Shown in pieces: positions 13,724 to 23,558 of a DNA stretch of 38,812 nucleotides. This DNA is from Actinomycetota bacterium (GTDB lineage: Bacteria > Actinomycetota > Humimicrobiia > Hakubellales > JAMDDV01). Under the pieces are notes generated by a model, which saw nothing but the letters and a program-made list of their open reading frames with translations, was not told the origin of the DNA and made no database searches. The stretch spans positions 1-38,812 of the forward strand of contig JAMDDV010000043.1 of NCBI GenBank assembly GCA_023488455.1, given 5' to 3'. Both the position numbers and the translations under genes were made by a program. How positions within the stretch are numbered: position 1 is the stretch's first letter; the number at the start of each line of letters is the position of its first letter.

Positions 13724-15643
13724 TTGGGAAAAGAAGTTATTGAAGAATTAAAATATGATGCAAGCAGCATAACAGTCCTTGAGGGATTGCAAGCTGTCAG
13801 GAAGCGGCCAGGGATGTACGTTGGATCCAAGGGCTCGCGCGGCCTGCACCATCTGGTATATGAAGTGGTTGACAATTCCATTGATGAGGCACTTGCCGGT
13901 TATTGCAAAAACATATTGGTAATAATACATTCTGATAATATGGTCAGTGTTTTTGATGATGGCAGGGGTATTCCTGTTGAGATGATGGAAAAATATGGTA
14001 AGACAGCTCTGGAGGTTGTCCTAACGACCCTGCACGCAGGAGGAAAGTTCGACAACAGAAGTTATAAAGTCTCCGGTGGGCTGCACGGCGTCGGTTTATC
14101 GGTGGTAAACGCTCTATCTGAAAAATTGTGGGTTGAGATCAGAAGGGGTGGGAAAATTTTCAAGCAGGAATATGAAAGAGGAAATCCCACGTCCAAGCTT
14201 AAGGCAAGCGGAGATACCACAAAGCACGGGACCGTGATAAAGTTCAAGCCTGATCCTGAGATCTTTGAAGATCTTGAATTTAACTTCGACCTGATTGCAG
14301 GGCATATGCGCGAGATGGCCTTTCTTACCAGAGGGCTGAAGATAACTGTAGAGGATCAGCGTAGTGGAAGAGAAAATACGGAATCGTTCCAGTACAACGG
14401 TGGCATTGTTGACTTCGCGAAGTACCTAACTTCAAAGAAAGAACCGCTTTTTAAAAATGTTATATATATAGAAGGAAGCGACGGAGAAAATCAGTGCGAG
14501 ATCGTCATTACTTATACTACTGGCTATGTAGAGAATATATTTACGTTTGCCAATAATATAAATACCCATGAGGGCGGTACTCATCTGGTCGGTTTTAAGA
14601 CTGCGATCACAAGGACGATCAACGACTACGCACGCTCAAAAAGTCTCTTAAAGGAAAAAGAGGAGAACCTGATTGGTGAGGATATACGCGAGGGGCTGGT
14701 TGCGATCATCAGCGTAAGGCTTCGCGAGCCTCAGTTTGAAGGGCAGACAAAGACAAAACTTGGTAACAGTGATATCAAGGGTTTTGTCGAATCAATGGTC
14801 AACACTAAGTTCGGCGAGTATCTGGAGGAACACCCTAAGGAAGCGCGCCTGATAGTTAGCAAGGCGCTCATAGCCGCGAGTGCCAGGTCAGCGGCAAAGA
14901 AGGCTAAGGAGCTGACCAGGCGCAAGAGCCTTATTGAGAGCACGTCGCTGCCAGGAAAGCTGGCAGACTGTACGTTTACAGATCCTGCGCTTTGTGAAAT
15001 TTTCATAGTTGAGGGAGACTCTGCTGGTGGGTCTGCAAAGCAGGCAAGAGATAGAAGGTTTCAGGCTATACTTCCACTAAAGGGAAAAATTTTGAACGTT
15101 GAGAAGGCGCGCATAAACAAGATCCTGTCGAGTGAGGAGATTCAGGCTATTATTGCGGCGATAGGTACAGGAATAGCTGAGGACTTTTCAATAGAGAACT
15201 CCAGGTACAACAAGATCATTATAATGACGGATGCAGATGTGGACGGATCGCATATCCGCACGCTTCTCATGACGTTTTTCTACCGGTATATGCCTGAGAT
15301 AATAGAATCGGGTTACCTCCACATAGCACAGCCCCCACTTTACCTCGTAAGCAAGGACGGTAACAGGCAATACGCATACAGCGATGAAGAACTTAATGAT
15401 TTGAAGAAAAGGCTGGCGAGCAAGAATGTTCACGTCCAGCAATATAAAGGTTTGGGTGAGATGAACCCCGAACAGCTCTGGGAGACAACTATGAACCCTG
15501 AGACGAGGACACTTCTAAAGGTAGATATAGAGGATGCGATTCTGGCCGATGAGATATTCTCCATCCTCATGGGCGACGATGTGGGACCGCGCAGGGAGTT
15601 CATTGAGAAGAACGCCAGGGACGTCAGATTTCTTGATATATAG
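13724..15643 (+). CDS. gyrB: DNA gyrase subunit B
   Basis: The 639-residue product has a GHKL ATPase domain ([30 protein letters not shown]), a transducer domain, a TOPRIM domain ([11 protein letters not shown] and [13 protein letters not shown]) and the C-terminal [20 protein letters not shown] motif that contacts GyrA. It drives ATP-dependent negative supercoiling with GyrA. TTG start at 13724 with Shine-Dalgarno AGGAG eight bases upstream. Length is normal and there is no E. coli-type insertion. Confidence 0.97.
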   Translation: MGKEVIEELKYDASSITVLEGLQAVRKRPGMYVGSKGSRGLHHLVYEVVDNSIDEALAGYCKNILVIIHSDNMVSVFDDGRGIPVEMMEKYGKTALEVVLTTLHAGGKFDNRSYKVSGGLHGVGLSVVNALSEKLWVEIRRGGKIFKQEYERGNPTSKLKASGDTTKHGTVIKFKPDPEIFEDLEFNFDLIAGHMREMAFLTRGLKITVEDQRSGRENTESFQYNGGIVDFAKYLTSKKEPLFKNVIYIEGSDGENQCEIVITYTTGYVENIFTFANNINTHEGGTHLVGFKTAITRTINDYARSKSLLKEKEENLIGEDIREGLVAIISVRLREPQFEGQTKTKLGNSDIKGFVESMVNTKFGEYLEEHPKEARLIVSKALIAASARSAAKKAKELTRRKSLIESTSLPGKLADCTFTDPALCEIFIVEGDSAGGSAKQARDRRFQAILPLKGKILNVEKARINKILSSEEIQAIIAAIGTGIAEDFSIENSRYNKIIIMTDADVDGSHIRTLLMTFFYRYMPEIIESGYLHIAQPPLYLVSKDGNRQYAYSDEELNDLKKRLASKNVHVQQYKGLGEMNPEQLWETTMNPETRTLLKVDIEDAILADEIFSILMGDDVGPRREFIEKNARDVRFLDI

Positions 15644-15668
15644 CAGTAGATGAATTAGAGAGGAGAAT

Positions 15669-15710
15669 ATGCAGCCCTTTTTGAATATCCTGAAAAGGTA
15701 TTTTGCGTGA
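15669..15710 (+). CDS. 13-codon minicistron between gyrB and gyrA
   Basis: A strong Shine-Dalgarno (AGAGAGGAG) precedes ATG 15669, which opens the short frame MQPFLNILKRYFA ending at TGA 15708-15710. The gyrA ATG follows six bases later and has no Shine-Dalgarno of its own. The simplest reading is a leader minicistron that feeds ribosomes to gyrA by reinitiation. It is inferred from sequence only. Confidence 0.45.
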   Translation: MQPFLNILKRYFA

Positions 15711-15716
15711 TTTTGT

Positions 15717-18152
15717 ATGGAACAGTCCATAGGTGGTAGGATTCAGAACGTTGTAATAGAAGATGAAGTAAAGAAGTCGTATCTTGATTACGCGATGAGC
15801 GTGATCGTCGGTAGAGCTCTGCCCGATGTCAGGGACGGATTGAAGCCTGTGCATAGAAGGATACTCTTCGCCATGCATGAGCTTGGCATGAGCTACGATA
15901 AGCCTTATAAAAAGTGCGCCCGAATCGTAGGTGAGGTCCTGGGCAAGTTTCATCCTCACGGTGATGTGGCGGTTTACGATACGCTTGTGAGAATGGCGCA
16001 GGATTTCACGATGCGCTATGAACTGATCGATGGACAGGGAAACTTCGGGTCGGTTGACGGCGATAGTCCGGCGGCCATGCGTTATACGGAGGCAAGATTG
16101 TCCAAGCTCGCCATGGAGCTGCTTCGCGATATCGATAAGGAGACCGTTAACTTTACTAACAACTTTGATAACACGCTTCAAGAACCGGTAGTTCTGCCCT
16201 CTAGATTTCCCAATCTTCTAATAAACGGCTCATCAGGAATTGCCGTTGGCATGGCGACCAATATTCCACCCCACAACCTCACTGAGGTCATTGATGGAAT
16301 AAATGCTTATCTGGATGACCCCGAGATACCTATTATCAAATTGATGAAGCATATTAAAGGACCTGATTTTCCAACCGGGGGGATAATCATGGGGATGGAG
16401 GGAATACAAGATGCCTACAATACCGGTAAAGGTGTTATAAGGATTCGCGGGAAGGCTTTTATTGAGGAGACCAAATCAGGCAAGTCGCAGATAGTGGTCA
16501 ACGAGATACCGTTCCAGGTGAACAAGTCAAGGCTTATTGAGAAGATCGCGGAGCTCGTCCGCGAAAAAAAGATACCTGATATCTCGGATTTAAGGGATGA
16601 GTCGGATAAGAGCGGCATGCGGATTGTGATAGAGATAAAGCGGGACTCCAATCCGAGGGTGGTCTTAAACCAGTTGATAAAGCATACACAGCTACAGGAA
16701 TCCTTCGGGATAATCATGCTTGCTCTTGTTGATGGTGTTCCAAGGACGCTTGATTTGAAGTCGATGCTGAAGTACTACGTTGAATATCAGATTGAGGTAA
16801 TAACCCGACGCACGAAATTCGAATTAAAGAAAGCCGAGGAGAGGGCACATATACTTGAAGGCCTGCTTATAGCGCTTTCTAACCTGGATGAGGTAATCAA
16901 TTTGATCAAGACCTCTAAAACTGTCCCGGAGGCCCGTGAAAGGTTGATGAGGCGTTTCAAACTATCCGAAATACAGGCCCAGGCCATACTTGATATGCGC
17001 CTGCAAAGGCTTACTGGACTTGAGCGTGAGAAGATTGCAAAGGAACACGAGGACCTGGTTAAGGAGATAGCAAGGCTTAAGGCGATACTTGCAGATCCGG
17101 GTAAGGTCATAGAATTGATCCGTAAAGAGCTAAATGAAATAAAAAAAGAATACGGCGATGACCGCAGGACCATAATAACTGCTGAGTCCTCAGATATTGA
17201 GGTGGAGGAGACCATCCCTGAGGAAAACGTGGTTATAGCAGTAACTCACTCCGGCTACGTAAAGAGGTTGCCCGTGGATACGTACCGGAAACAGAGAAGA
17301 GGTGGGCGCGGCGTCCTTGGGATGGACCTCAAAGAGAATGATTTCGTCGAGCATCTTTTCATATCTACAACGCACCACTATGTCCTCTTCTTCTCCAACA
17401 AGGGAAAGGTTTACAGGCTAAAAGTGCATGAGCTGCCCGTGGGTTCGAGGATCTCTCGTGGCCAGGCGGCCATAAACCTATTACCGTTTATGCCTGGTGA
17501 GAGGATAAAGGCAATTTTCGCCACGAAAGAATTTGAAGAGGGCGAGTATATAGTTATGATTACCAAGAACGGCATTATAAAGAAGACTACCATGAACGAG
17601 TACGACTCTTCTCGACGCGATGGAATCATTGCGATATCACTTCAGGAGAAAGATGAACTCATAGATGTGAGGCGAACTGACGGTAAGCGCAACCTGATCG
17701 TGGTGACCAAGCTCGGCAAGGCGATTAAGTTTAAGGAAGAAGATGTCCGTCCGATGGGACGGACAGCAATGGGGGTCATCGCCATCAAGCAGTCAGCAGG
17801 AGATGAAGTTGTGGGAATGGACATCGCAGATGATGCACATGACCTTCTGGTGGTTTCAAGTGAAGGATATGGCAAGCGGACGCCGTTTTCTGATTATCCT
17901 CTGCAGACCAGAGGAGGGAAAGGAGTTAAGACGTTCAGGATCACGAAAGAAAAAGGTCATATATCAGGCATGAGCTCGGCGCGGACCAATGAGGAGATCA
18001 TGATAATCTCCAATGACGGGATTTTAATAAGAATACCGGTTTCAAGCGTCAAAAAGCTGGGCAGAGATACGATGGGCGTTAAGCTCATGAACCTAACGGC
18101 CGACAGAAAAGTCGCATCTTTTGCAAAGGTCTCAGTTGAGGAAGATCAGTAG
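15717..18152 (+). CDS. gyrA: DNA gyrase subunit A
   Basis: This is an 811-residue GyrA. The catalytic tyrosine is Y123 (AMRYTEARL), the quinolone-determining region contains GDVAVYDTL, and the C-terminal beta-pinwheel carries the GyrA box QRRGGRG, which distinguishes it from ParC. It cleaves and rejoins DNA with GyrB. It starts 73 bases after gyrB, preceded by a minicistron, and lacks its own Shine-Dalgarno. Position 82, often Ser, is Gly, and the usual acidic position near 86 is Val-Tyr-Asp, an ordinary variant. Archease follows only 19 bases downstream. Confidence 0.97.
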   Translation: MEQSIGGRIQNVVIEDEVKKSYLDYAMSVIVGRALPDVRDGLKPVHRRILFAMHELGMSYDKPYKKCARIVGEVLGKFHPHGDVAVYDTLVRMAQDFTMRYELIDGQGNFGSVDGDSPAAMRYTEARLSKLAMELLRDIDKETVNFTNNFDNTLQEPVVLPSRFPNLLINGSSGIAVGMATNIPPHNLTEVIDGINAYLDDPEIPIIKLMKHIKGPDFPTGGIIMGMEGIQDAYNTGKGVIRIRGKAFIEETKSGKSQIVVNEIPFQVNKSRLIEKIAELVREKKIPDISDLRDESDKSGMRIVIEIKRDSNPRVVLNQLIKHTQLQESFGIIMLALVDGVPRTLDLKSMLKYYVEYQIEVITRRTKFELKKAEERAHILEGLLIALSNLDEVINLIKTSKTVPEARERLMRRFKLSEIQAQAILDMRLQRLTGLEREKIAKEHEDLVKEIARLKAILADPGKVIELIRKELNEIKKEYGDDRRTIITAESSDIEVEETIPEENVVIAVTHSGYVKRLPVDTYRKQRRGGRGVLGMDLKENDFVEHLFISTTHHYVLFFSNKGKVYRLKVHELPVGSRISRGQAAINLLPFMPGERIKAIFATKEFEEGEYIVMITKNGIIKKTTMNEYDSSRRDGIIAISLQEKDELIDVRRTDGKRNLIVVTKLGKAIKFKEEDVRPMGRTAMGVIAIKQSAGDEVVGMDIADDAHDLLVVSSEGYGKRTPFSDYPLQTRGGKGVKTFRITKEKGHISGMSSARTNEEIMIISNDGILIRIPVSSVKKLGRDTMGVKLMNLTADRKVASFAKVSVEEDQ

Positions 18153-18171
18153 ATGAAACCTCTTTTATGAA

Positions 18172-18588
18172 ATGAAAAGGGGATATTCCCAGTTTGAACA
18201 CACTGCTGATATTGGCATTAGCGCAACAGGCAGTGATCTGAGAGAGCTTTTTACGAACTTTGCCCTTGGGCTATTTGATGTCATCTGCGATATGAAGAAG
18301 GTGTTACCTCGTGAGAATATCATGATCAATGTCAACTCGTATGACCGCGAATCACTTCTCGTTAAGTGGCTTAATGAATTGATTTATATATTCGACTTCA
18401 AAAAAATGCTGTTCAGTAAGTTTGATATTAAGGAGATAACTGATACAGGTATAACTGCAGTAGCAAGCGGTGAAAAAATTGATCTGAAAAAGCATGAGTT
18501 GAGAGAGTTAGTCAAAGCTGCGACTTTCCACCAGCTATCCATAAAGAAAAATAGACAATATAAGGGTAAAATAATACTCGATGTTTGA
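18172..18588 (+). CDS. Archease (RtcB-activating protein)
   Basis: A 138-residue archease with the family opening FEHTADIGISATGSDLRELF and acidic positions (DVICDM) that bind the metal used when it promotes guanylylation of RtcB. The conserved WLNELIYIFD and KAATFHQLSI segments are present. It lies 19 bases after gyrA and upstream of rtcB, so it is probably transcribed with both. Length is normal. Confidence 0.9.
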   Translation: MKRGYSQFEHTADIGISATGSDLRELFTNFALGLFDVICDMKKVLPRENIMINVNSYDRESLLVKWLNELIYIFDFKKMLFSKFDIKEITDTGITAVASGEKIDLKKHELRELVKAATFHQLSIKKNRQYKGKIILDV

Positions 18589-18674
18589 TAGATAAAGAAT
18601 CTGTCAGAAATTGATATTTTGTTAAGTAGGCCTGTCATTGATGATTTGGGTCAGGACTTCTGGAGATGATTTCA

Positions 18675-20123
18675 ATGCTTAGCTATCGGGTTGAAAAGAT
18701 AACAGATTACAAGTGGCAAATTCCACAAGATAAATCAAAGAATATGCGCGTGCCGGGTATTATCTTCGCTGACGAGGAGCTCATTCAGAAAGCCTTTGAT
18801 GACAAGGCGGTCGATCAGGTGATCAACGTTGCGACCTTGCCAGGTATAGTAAAAGCATCATATGCAATGCCAGATATTCACTGGGGATACGGTTTTCCGA
18901 TAGGTGGAGTCGCTGCTTTCGATGCTGATGACGGTGTGATCTCCCCTGGTGGTGTCGGATTTGATATAAGCTGTGGAGTCAGGATGATGCGTACCGATCT
19001 GAATTTCGAAGAGTTCAATAAAAATAAATCTAAGTTAATGTCGAGGCTGGCTGCAAATATTCCAAAAGGAGTGGGATCTACAGGCAAACTTGTTGTTTCA
19101 AAAAAAGAATTCAAGGATCTAACATTTGAGGGCGCTAGATGGGCTGTGAAAAAGGGATACGGCTGGGGTGAGGACCTGGACAGAATTGAGGACTCAGGCC
19201 GATTGGAAGGTGCTAATCCCGATTACGTCAGCGATAAAGCTTATGAACGCGGGCACGATCAGGTTGGAACACTTGGTTCAGGAAATCATTTTCTTGAAAT
19301 TCAGGTAGTGGATGAGATATTCGATGAAGAGCTTGCTAAAAGGTTTGGCATATTTGATGACCAGATCACTGTTATGATCCATTGTGGTTCACGCGGGTTT
19401 GGCCACCAGATATGTACCGATTACATTGAAGTGATGGATCAGGCATCCAGGAAATATGGGATCATGCTTGTTGACAGGCAGCTTGCATGTGCTCCTGTGA
19501 ATAGCGATGAGGGCAAGAAATATTACAGTGCTATGGTGTGCGCTGTAAATTATGCACTTGTAAACAGGGAATGTCTGAGCCAGTTCGTAAGAGACTCTTT
19601 TGAGGAGGCATTCGGGCTTGGCGCAGCTAAACTTAACATCGAACTTGTTTATGACATATCTCATAATATCGCTAAATTTGAGGAGTTCGAGGTTAACAGC
19701 AAGACCAGGAAATTATGCGTTCACCGCAAAGGGGCTACACGCTCGTGGGGTCCTGGTGAGAAGAAGTTGCCCGATCTTTTTAAGGACACCGGACAACCAG
19801 TTATCATTCCTGGAGATATGGGAACGTCCTCATACCTGTGTGTTGGGACAATCAAAGCTAGAGATGAGTCGTTTAGTTCAACCTGCCATGGTGCTGGAAG
19901 GTTAATGAGCAGGAGCAAAGCAAAAAAAATAGTTCGCGGTGACGTTCTAAAATCTGAACTTGAGCAGAGGGGAATTGCCATTGTTGCTGGCAGCATGTCG
20001 GGTCTGGCAGAGGAGGCCCCGGAAGCTTACAAAGATGTTACAAGAGTCGTGGACATAGCGCATAATGCGGGGCTTTCAAGAAAGGTTGCGAAGATGGTGC
20101 CAGTGGGGGTAGTAAAAGGATAA
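18675..20123 (+). CDS. rtcB: RtcB 3'-phosphate RNA ligase
   Basis: From ATG 18675 (Shine-Dalgarno GGAG nine bases upstream; ATG 18666 is too close to it) the protein has 482 residues. The Mn-binding and catalytic residues line up with archaeal RtcB numbering: C100 (DISCGV), H205 (GSGNHF), H236 (MIHCGSRG), H330 (ISHN) and the guanylylated H405 in CHGAGR. RtcB joins 2',3'-cyclic-phosphate or 3'-phosphate RNA ends to 5'-OH ends using GTP, repairing or splicing RNA cut by toxins or other RNases. There is no rtcA or rtcR nearby; archease precedes it. Confidence 0.95.
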   Translation: MLSYRVEKITDYKWQIPQDKSKNMRVPGIIFADEELIQKAFDDKAVDQVINVATLPGIVKASYAMPDIHWGYGFPIGGVAAFDADDGVISPGGVGFDISCGVRMMRTDLNFEEFNKNKSKLMSRLAANIPKGVGSTGKLVVSKKEFKDLTFEGARWAVKKGYGWGEDLDRIEDSGRLEGANPDYVSDKAYERGHDQVGTLGSGNHFLEIQVVDEIFDEELAKRFGIFDDQITVMIHCGSRGFGHQICTDYIEVMDQASRKYGIMLVDRQLACAPVNSDEGKKYYSAMVCAVNYALVNRECLSQFVRDSFEEAFGLGAAKLNIELVYDISHNIAKFEEFEVNSKTRKLCVHRKGATRSWGPGEKKLPDLFKDTGQPVIIPGDMGTSSYLCVGTIKARDESFSSTCHGAGRLMSRSKAKKIVRGDVLKSELEQRGIAIVAGSMSGLAEEAPEAYKDVTRVVDIAHNAGLSRKVAKMVPVGVVKG

Positions 20124-20255
20124 GTTGTTGATGCAGTTTTCTTCAAAGGTTATTTAATGTGAATATATTTCAATTTTAGGTTTGCATTCATTAATTATGA
20201 TATACTTAAAAAAAATTTTGGTCAGCAAAATTAATCCAAGAGGGAGGTGATTTTG

Positions 20256-20615
20256 ATGGCAAAAAGCGGGCCAGCACCCTTAAACGACACCAATAAGTTA
20301 CTCGCGGCTCTCGGTTACCCAATTGGAATAATTGCGTTAATAATGGTTTTGGTTGATACAAGCAAGCAAGATAAATTTGTTAAATATCATGCCTGGCAAG
20401 CATTGTTTTTATGGATAGTTGCTATTGCCCTTGGTATTATATCTGCAATTCTGGCAGTTATTCCGATAATAGGATGGATACTGGATATCTTGATTTTCCT
20501 GTTTATGTTATTCCTGTTTATCATGGCTATTATATGGGCAATTAAATGCTATGGTGGAGCTTATTTCGAGATACCCGTTGTGTATGGATGGGCCAAGAAA
20601 TGGGCAGAAGGTTAG
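20256..20615 (+). CDS. DUF4870-type small membrane protein
   Basis: The 119-residue product, with Shine-Dalgarno GGGAGG before ATG 20256, has three hydrophobic segments (about 15-33, 45-62 and 67-100) and a polar start. The pattern KLLAALGYPIGIIALIMVLVD...FVKYHAWQALFLW matches DUF4870/Tic20-like proteins, where the HAxQAL motif follows the first membrane segment. Function unknown. It ends with an amphipathic Trp-rich tail. Confidence 0.75.
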   Translation: MAKSGPAPLNDTNKLLAALGYPIGIIALIMVLVDTSKQDKFVKYHAWQALFLWIVAIALGIISAILAVIPIIGWILDILIFLFMLFLFIMAIIWAIKCYGGAYFEIPVVYGWAKKWAEG

Positions 20616-20650
20616 TATTCAACGAACTCGAGCCTTGAATGATAGTTTTG

Positions 20651-20680
20651 ATGGTCGCTTTGCGAGAAGCGACCATTGTT
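20651..20680 (+). terminator. Hairpin after the DUF4870 gene, possible weak terminator
   Basis: A perfect 10-bp stem (20651-20660 with 20667-20676) with a six-base loop; only TGTT follows, so termination is probably partial. It also shows that the frame open from 20639 is not the real start of the next gene. Confidence 0.55.
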
Positions 20681-20755
20681 CAATGTGGGTTAAGAGGGGT
20701 AACTAACAGTAAGCGAAATCCTGGTATTTTTGTTAAATTTGAAGCGGGGTTTGAG

Positions 20756-21112
20756 ATGCAAAGATATGCAATAAAGAGCGTGAGATTGTGGTCGATTTTT
20801 AAATTTGTAGCACTGATTTCATTATTCATCTATATAATTTTCAGCATATTCGCCGGAATTATCATCCTGATTTCAGTGGCTTTTGGCACGACTGCCATGG
20901 CTGCGCTGGCAGATCAGCTGGGTATTGAGAGCCTCAGAGATCTCGGGATACCGATTGGTGGAAGCGTTCTACTGTGGATAGTATTCTTTTTTGTCGGTCT
21001 TATTGGATATCCACTGGTTAACGCGATCATGGGGGTCATCGGGGGGCTTATCTACAATTTTATTGCGCTGATGACCGGCGGAATTGAGGTTAAGCTAAAC
21101 CCAAGGCAGTAG
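20756..21112 (+). CDS. DUF3566-like membrane protein
   Basis: This is a 118-residue protein with two long membrane segments (about 12-43 and 70-105). The N-terminal pattern IKSVRLWSIFKFVALISLFIY resembles the DUF3566 family of Actinomycetota, whose gene lies just downstream of gyrA and upstream of tRNA-Ile, exactly its position here apart from three inserted genes. The start is set at ATG 20756 because the upstream open frame crosses a strong hairpin. The ribosome binding site is weak. Function unknown. Confidence 0.6.
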   Translation: MQRYAIKSVRLWSIFKFVALISLFIYIIFSIFAGIIILISVAFGTTAMAALADQLGIESLRDLGIPIGGSVLLWIVFFFVGLIGYPLVNAIMGVIGGLIYNFIALMTGGIEVKLNPRQ

Positions 21113-21159
21113 ATTTAGTTTAAGGTAAGCTCACAGCCACCGCTTTGCCCTGAAGTTTG

Positions 21160-21381
21160 ATGAGGATATCCACAAGAGTAAAACCTAATGCCGGCATAGA
21201 GGACATAGAAAGGCTCGGTGATAAGGAGTTTCTGATCCGAGTCAAAGCTCCTGCTAAGGAAAATAAGGCAAACGAAGCTGCTGTCGCGGTTTTAGCCAGG
21301 TTCTTCGGCGTATCCAAAGCCAATATCAAACTTGTGAGCGGTTCCACCTCCCGCAATAAGATATTCGACGTCGAGATTTAA
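21160..21381 (+). CDS. DUF167 / YggU-family protein
   Basis: The 73-residue protein matches the small DUF167 fold: ISTRVKPNAG at the N-terminus, RVKAPAKENKANEAAVAVLA in the middle and IKLVSGSTSRNKIF near the end. ATG 21160 is preferred to the adjacent TTG 21157; neither has a clear Shine-Dalgarno. Function unknown in all bacteria. It lies between the DUF3566-like gene and tRNA-Ile. Confidence 0.85.
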   Translation: MRISTRVKPNAGIEDIERLGDKEFLIRVKAPAKENKANEAAVAVLARFFGVSKANIKLVSGSTSRNKIFDVEI

Positions 21382-21387
21382 ATTTGT

Positions 21388-21416
21388 TTGACAAAAAGCA
21401 GTTGAATTGGTAATTT
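21388..21416 (+). promoter_or_regulatory. Promoter of tRNA-Ile
   Basis: Perfect -35 TTGACA (21388-21393), 17-bp spacer and TAATTT (21411-21416). Transcription would start about 20 bases before the tRNA. Confidence 0.65.
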
Positions 21417-21443
21417 CTTTATGCTTCTTCCCCAATCATTTAT

Positions 21444-21520
<77 letters not shown>

Positions 21521-21544
21521 TAAATTAAAAAGGAAAATCAAAAG

Positions 21545-22801
21545 TTGGAAAATAATAAACTAGACACGATAGAGGTAACCTATAAAAAAAGTCTTTTATA
21601 CGTAGCCGCATTTATAGGTTGGGTGACAATAATCACTCTTTTGATAAATTCCTTTATACAAACCGATCAACCCATCTTAAACAGGGTTATTACATGGATA
21701 TTTCTTGCCATTGCAATAGTATCCAATAGTATTATTTATACCCGTTTTTTTATAAAGCTTATTTCATCAAGATGGAGCGATTGGGTATTTTTTAACTGGT
21801 CGGTAGTATTAGTAATTTTTTCTACTGTTCTAATCCTGCTCACCGGCCTTCCAATACATGGGTTTTATTTAATATATTTTCCTCTTCTTTTATTTACAAC
21901 TGTCATTCTAAAAAGAATGCACCGCATTTTCGTGCTGATATTGGCACTAGCAAGTTATTCGGTAGTCTTTTTTTTCATAAATCACAAAATACTTAGCGTT
22001 GAGTTTATATTTCACACAGTTGCCCTTGTGTCAATATGGTTTTTAGGTTCCTATCTTTCGTCTTTGCAGATAAGTCTTACTGAAAAATACTTAAATGAGC
22101 TGGAGAATAATAAAAATCTTAACGTGGAGTTAGTCAAACAGAATGAGGAAAAAAAGGGACTGCTTAAGCAAATATTATCGACACAGGAGGATGAAAGAAG
22201 AAGGATTTCAAGGGAATTGCATGACAATGTTACTCAATACTTAAATACCATTGTCTTAAAACTTGAGTCTCTAGGGCCAGGGCTTACGGATATGAATAAA
22301 AAGGAGATTGATGAAATTAAAAATATATCAAAAATGTCACTCATTGGATTACGAGAAGCCATTTATGATTTAAGACCAACAATTCTTGATGACCTTGGCC
22401 TTTCCTCGGCAATAAGTTGGTATTTAAGAGAAAAGTTTAAGGGTACGTCCATAAAATTTTCCATGCATCTTGACAGCAGTCAGAGAAGGTATAAGCAGGA
22501 TTTTGAAACAAATGTGTTTCGAATCGTTCAGGAGGCAGCAACTAATACACTCAAACATGCAAATGCATTGGTTGTAAGCGTGGAAATAAGAGAAGAAAAC
22601 GGATTTTTCATATTACAATTTATAGATGATGGAATTGGTCGCGAAGAATATGGTGATGCACAAAGAGGTTTATCACACTTTGGCATTATGGGAATGAGGG
22701 AACGCGCACAGATATTGGGTGGCGAGATTGAGTTTTCAAATCTAAAACCTAAGGGCTTTGAAGTATTGTTAAAAGTACCTATTGGAGAGGATAAAGATTA
22801 A
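21545..22801 (+). CDS. Membrane sensor histidine kinase, NarL-family (HisKA_3)
   Basis: The 418-residue protein has six predicted membrane segments (about 16-38, 48-70, 82-100, 104-122, 126-146, 153-172) with very short loops, a coiled coil (178-215), the dimerisation/phosphoacceptor box DERRRISRELHDNVTQYL with H226, and an ATPase domain (NVFRIVQEAATNTLKHA, DDGIG). The sensor may detect something within the membrane, as in DesK-type kinases. It starts at TTG 21545, just after tRNA-Ile, and overlaps the response-regulator gene. Signal unknown. Confidence 0.92.
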   Translation: MENNKLDTIEVTYKKSLLYVAAFIGWVTIITLLINSFIQTDQPILNRVITWIFLAIAIVSNSIIYTRFFIKLISSRWSDWVFFNWSVVLVIFSTVLILLTGLPIHGFYLIYFPLLLFTTVILKRMHRIFVLILALASYSVVFFFINHKILSVEFIFHTVALVSIWFLGSYLSSLQISLTEKYLNELENNKNLNVELVKQNEEKKGLLKQILSTQEDERRRISRELHDNVTQYLNTIVLKLESLGPGLTDMNKKEIDEIKNISKMSLIGLREAIYDLRPTILDDLGLSSAISWYLREKFKGTSIKFSMHLDSSQRRYKQDFETNVFRIVQEAATNTLKHANALVVSVEIREENGFFILQFIDDGIGREEYGDAQRGLSHFGIMGMRERAQILGGEIEFSNLKPKGFEVLLKVPIGEDKD

Positions 22802-23456
22802 TAAACCAATTTCTATTTTTATAGTCGATGATCATAAGATGTTCCGGGATGGGATCAAGTCTTATCTGAATCATTTTAAAGAGATAAAAGTTTCAGGAGA
22901 AGCTTCGAACGGTGTGCAAGCCCTGGAACTTTTAAATAATATGAAACCCAATACTCCCGATGTCCTTGTTGTTGACATTGCTATGCCAAGGATGAATGGC
23001 ATTGCTCTTGCAAAAGTTGTGAAAGAGAGATTCCCTAATATTAAAATTCTCGTTTTAACGCAGTACCTGGAGGAAGAGTATATAAAGAGCATGATAAGCG
23101 CTGGTGTTGATGGATATGCAATTAAAAGTGCAGCAGGTGAAGAACTTGTTAAGGCAATCCATGATGTTATGGAATCAGGTGCACCGCTTCATCCGGCGGT
23201 TGCTGAGAAATTAATCAAAAGTTATCAGAAGATGTTAAAAAACTTTAAAGGTGATGAAAATAATATCCGTATATCAAGCAGGGAACGTGAAATATTAAAA
23301 TTGTTGGCAGATGGTCTTTCAAGCAGTGACATTGCAAAAAGTATTTTTGTTAGCATAAAGACGGTTGAACTTCACAGGAGAAACCTGCTAAAAAAGTTCG
23401 GCGCCAAAAATACCGCTCAACTCATAAAAATTTCCACTGATCTGGGATATTTATAG
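22782..23456 (+). CDS. NarL/FixJ-type response regulator
   Basis: The receiver domain (about 10-125) has the acidic pair D16/D17, phospho-acceptor D65 (VVDIAMPRMNG), T93 and K115. A LuxR-type helix-turn-helix (about 160-215: SSREREILKLLADGLSSSDIA...KTVELHRRNLLKK) follows. It is the partner of the kinase upstream, whose stop it overlaps. The start is uncertain: TTG 22782 has no ribosome binding site, whereas GGAGAGG at 22784-22790 lies six bases ahead of an in-frame ATT at 22797. A likely target is the membrane-protein gene downstream. Confidence 0.93.
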   Translation: MERIKINKPISIFIVDDHKMFRDGIKSYLNHFKEIKVSGEASNGVQALELLNNMKPNTPDVLVVDIAMPRMNGIALAKVVKERFPNIKILVLTQYLEEEYIKSMISAGVDGYAIKSAAGEELVKAIHDVMESGAPLHPAVAEKLIKSYQKMLKNFKGDENNIRISSREREILKLLADGLSSSDIAKSIFVSIKTVELHRRNLLKKFGAKNTAQLIKISTDLGYL

Positions 23457-23480
23457 GGTTTTCTGCAGGTATTTTAGTAA

Positions 23481-23496
23481 TTTCCCCAGTGGGAAA
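23481..23496. promoter_or_regulatory. Short palindrome, candidate response-regulator site
   Basis: TTTCCC and GGGAAA flank CAGT, 60 bases upstream of the next start codon. NarL-family dimers bind short inverted repeats, so this is a possible site; it has no T-tract and is unlikely to terminate. Confidence 0.35.
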
Positions 23497-23558
23497 CATC
23501 CAATCTAAACTCTATTATTAATAAAAATAAATCTTTAGTATAAGAAAGGATGTGAAAT

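Noticed and set aside
20639..20755. Upstream extension of the DUF3566-like frame
   Set aside because: It crosses a perfect 10-bp hairpin and has no family-like sequence; the membrane protein begins naturally at ATG 20756.
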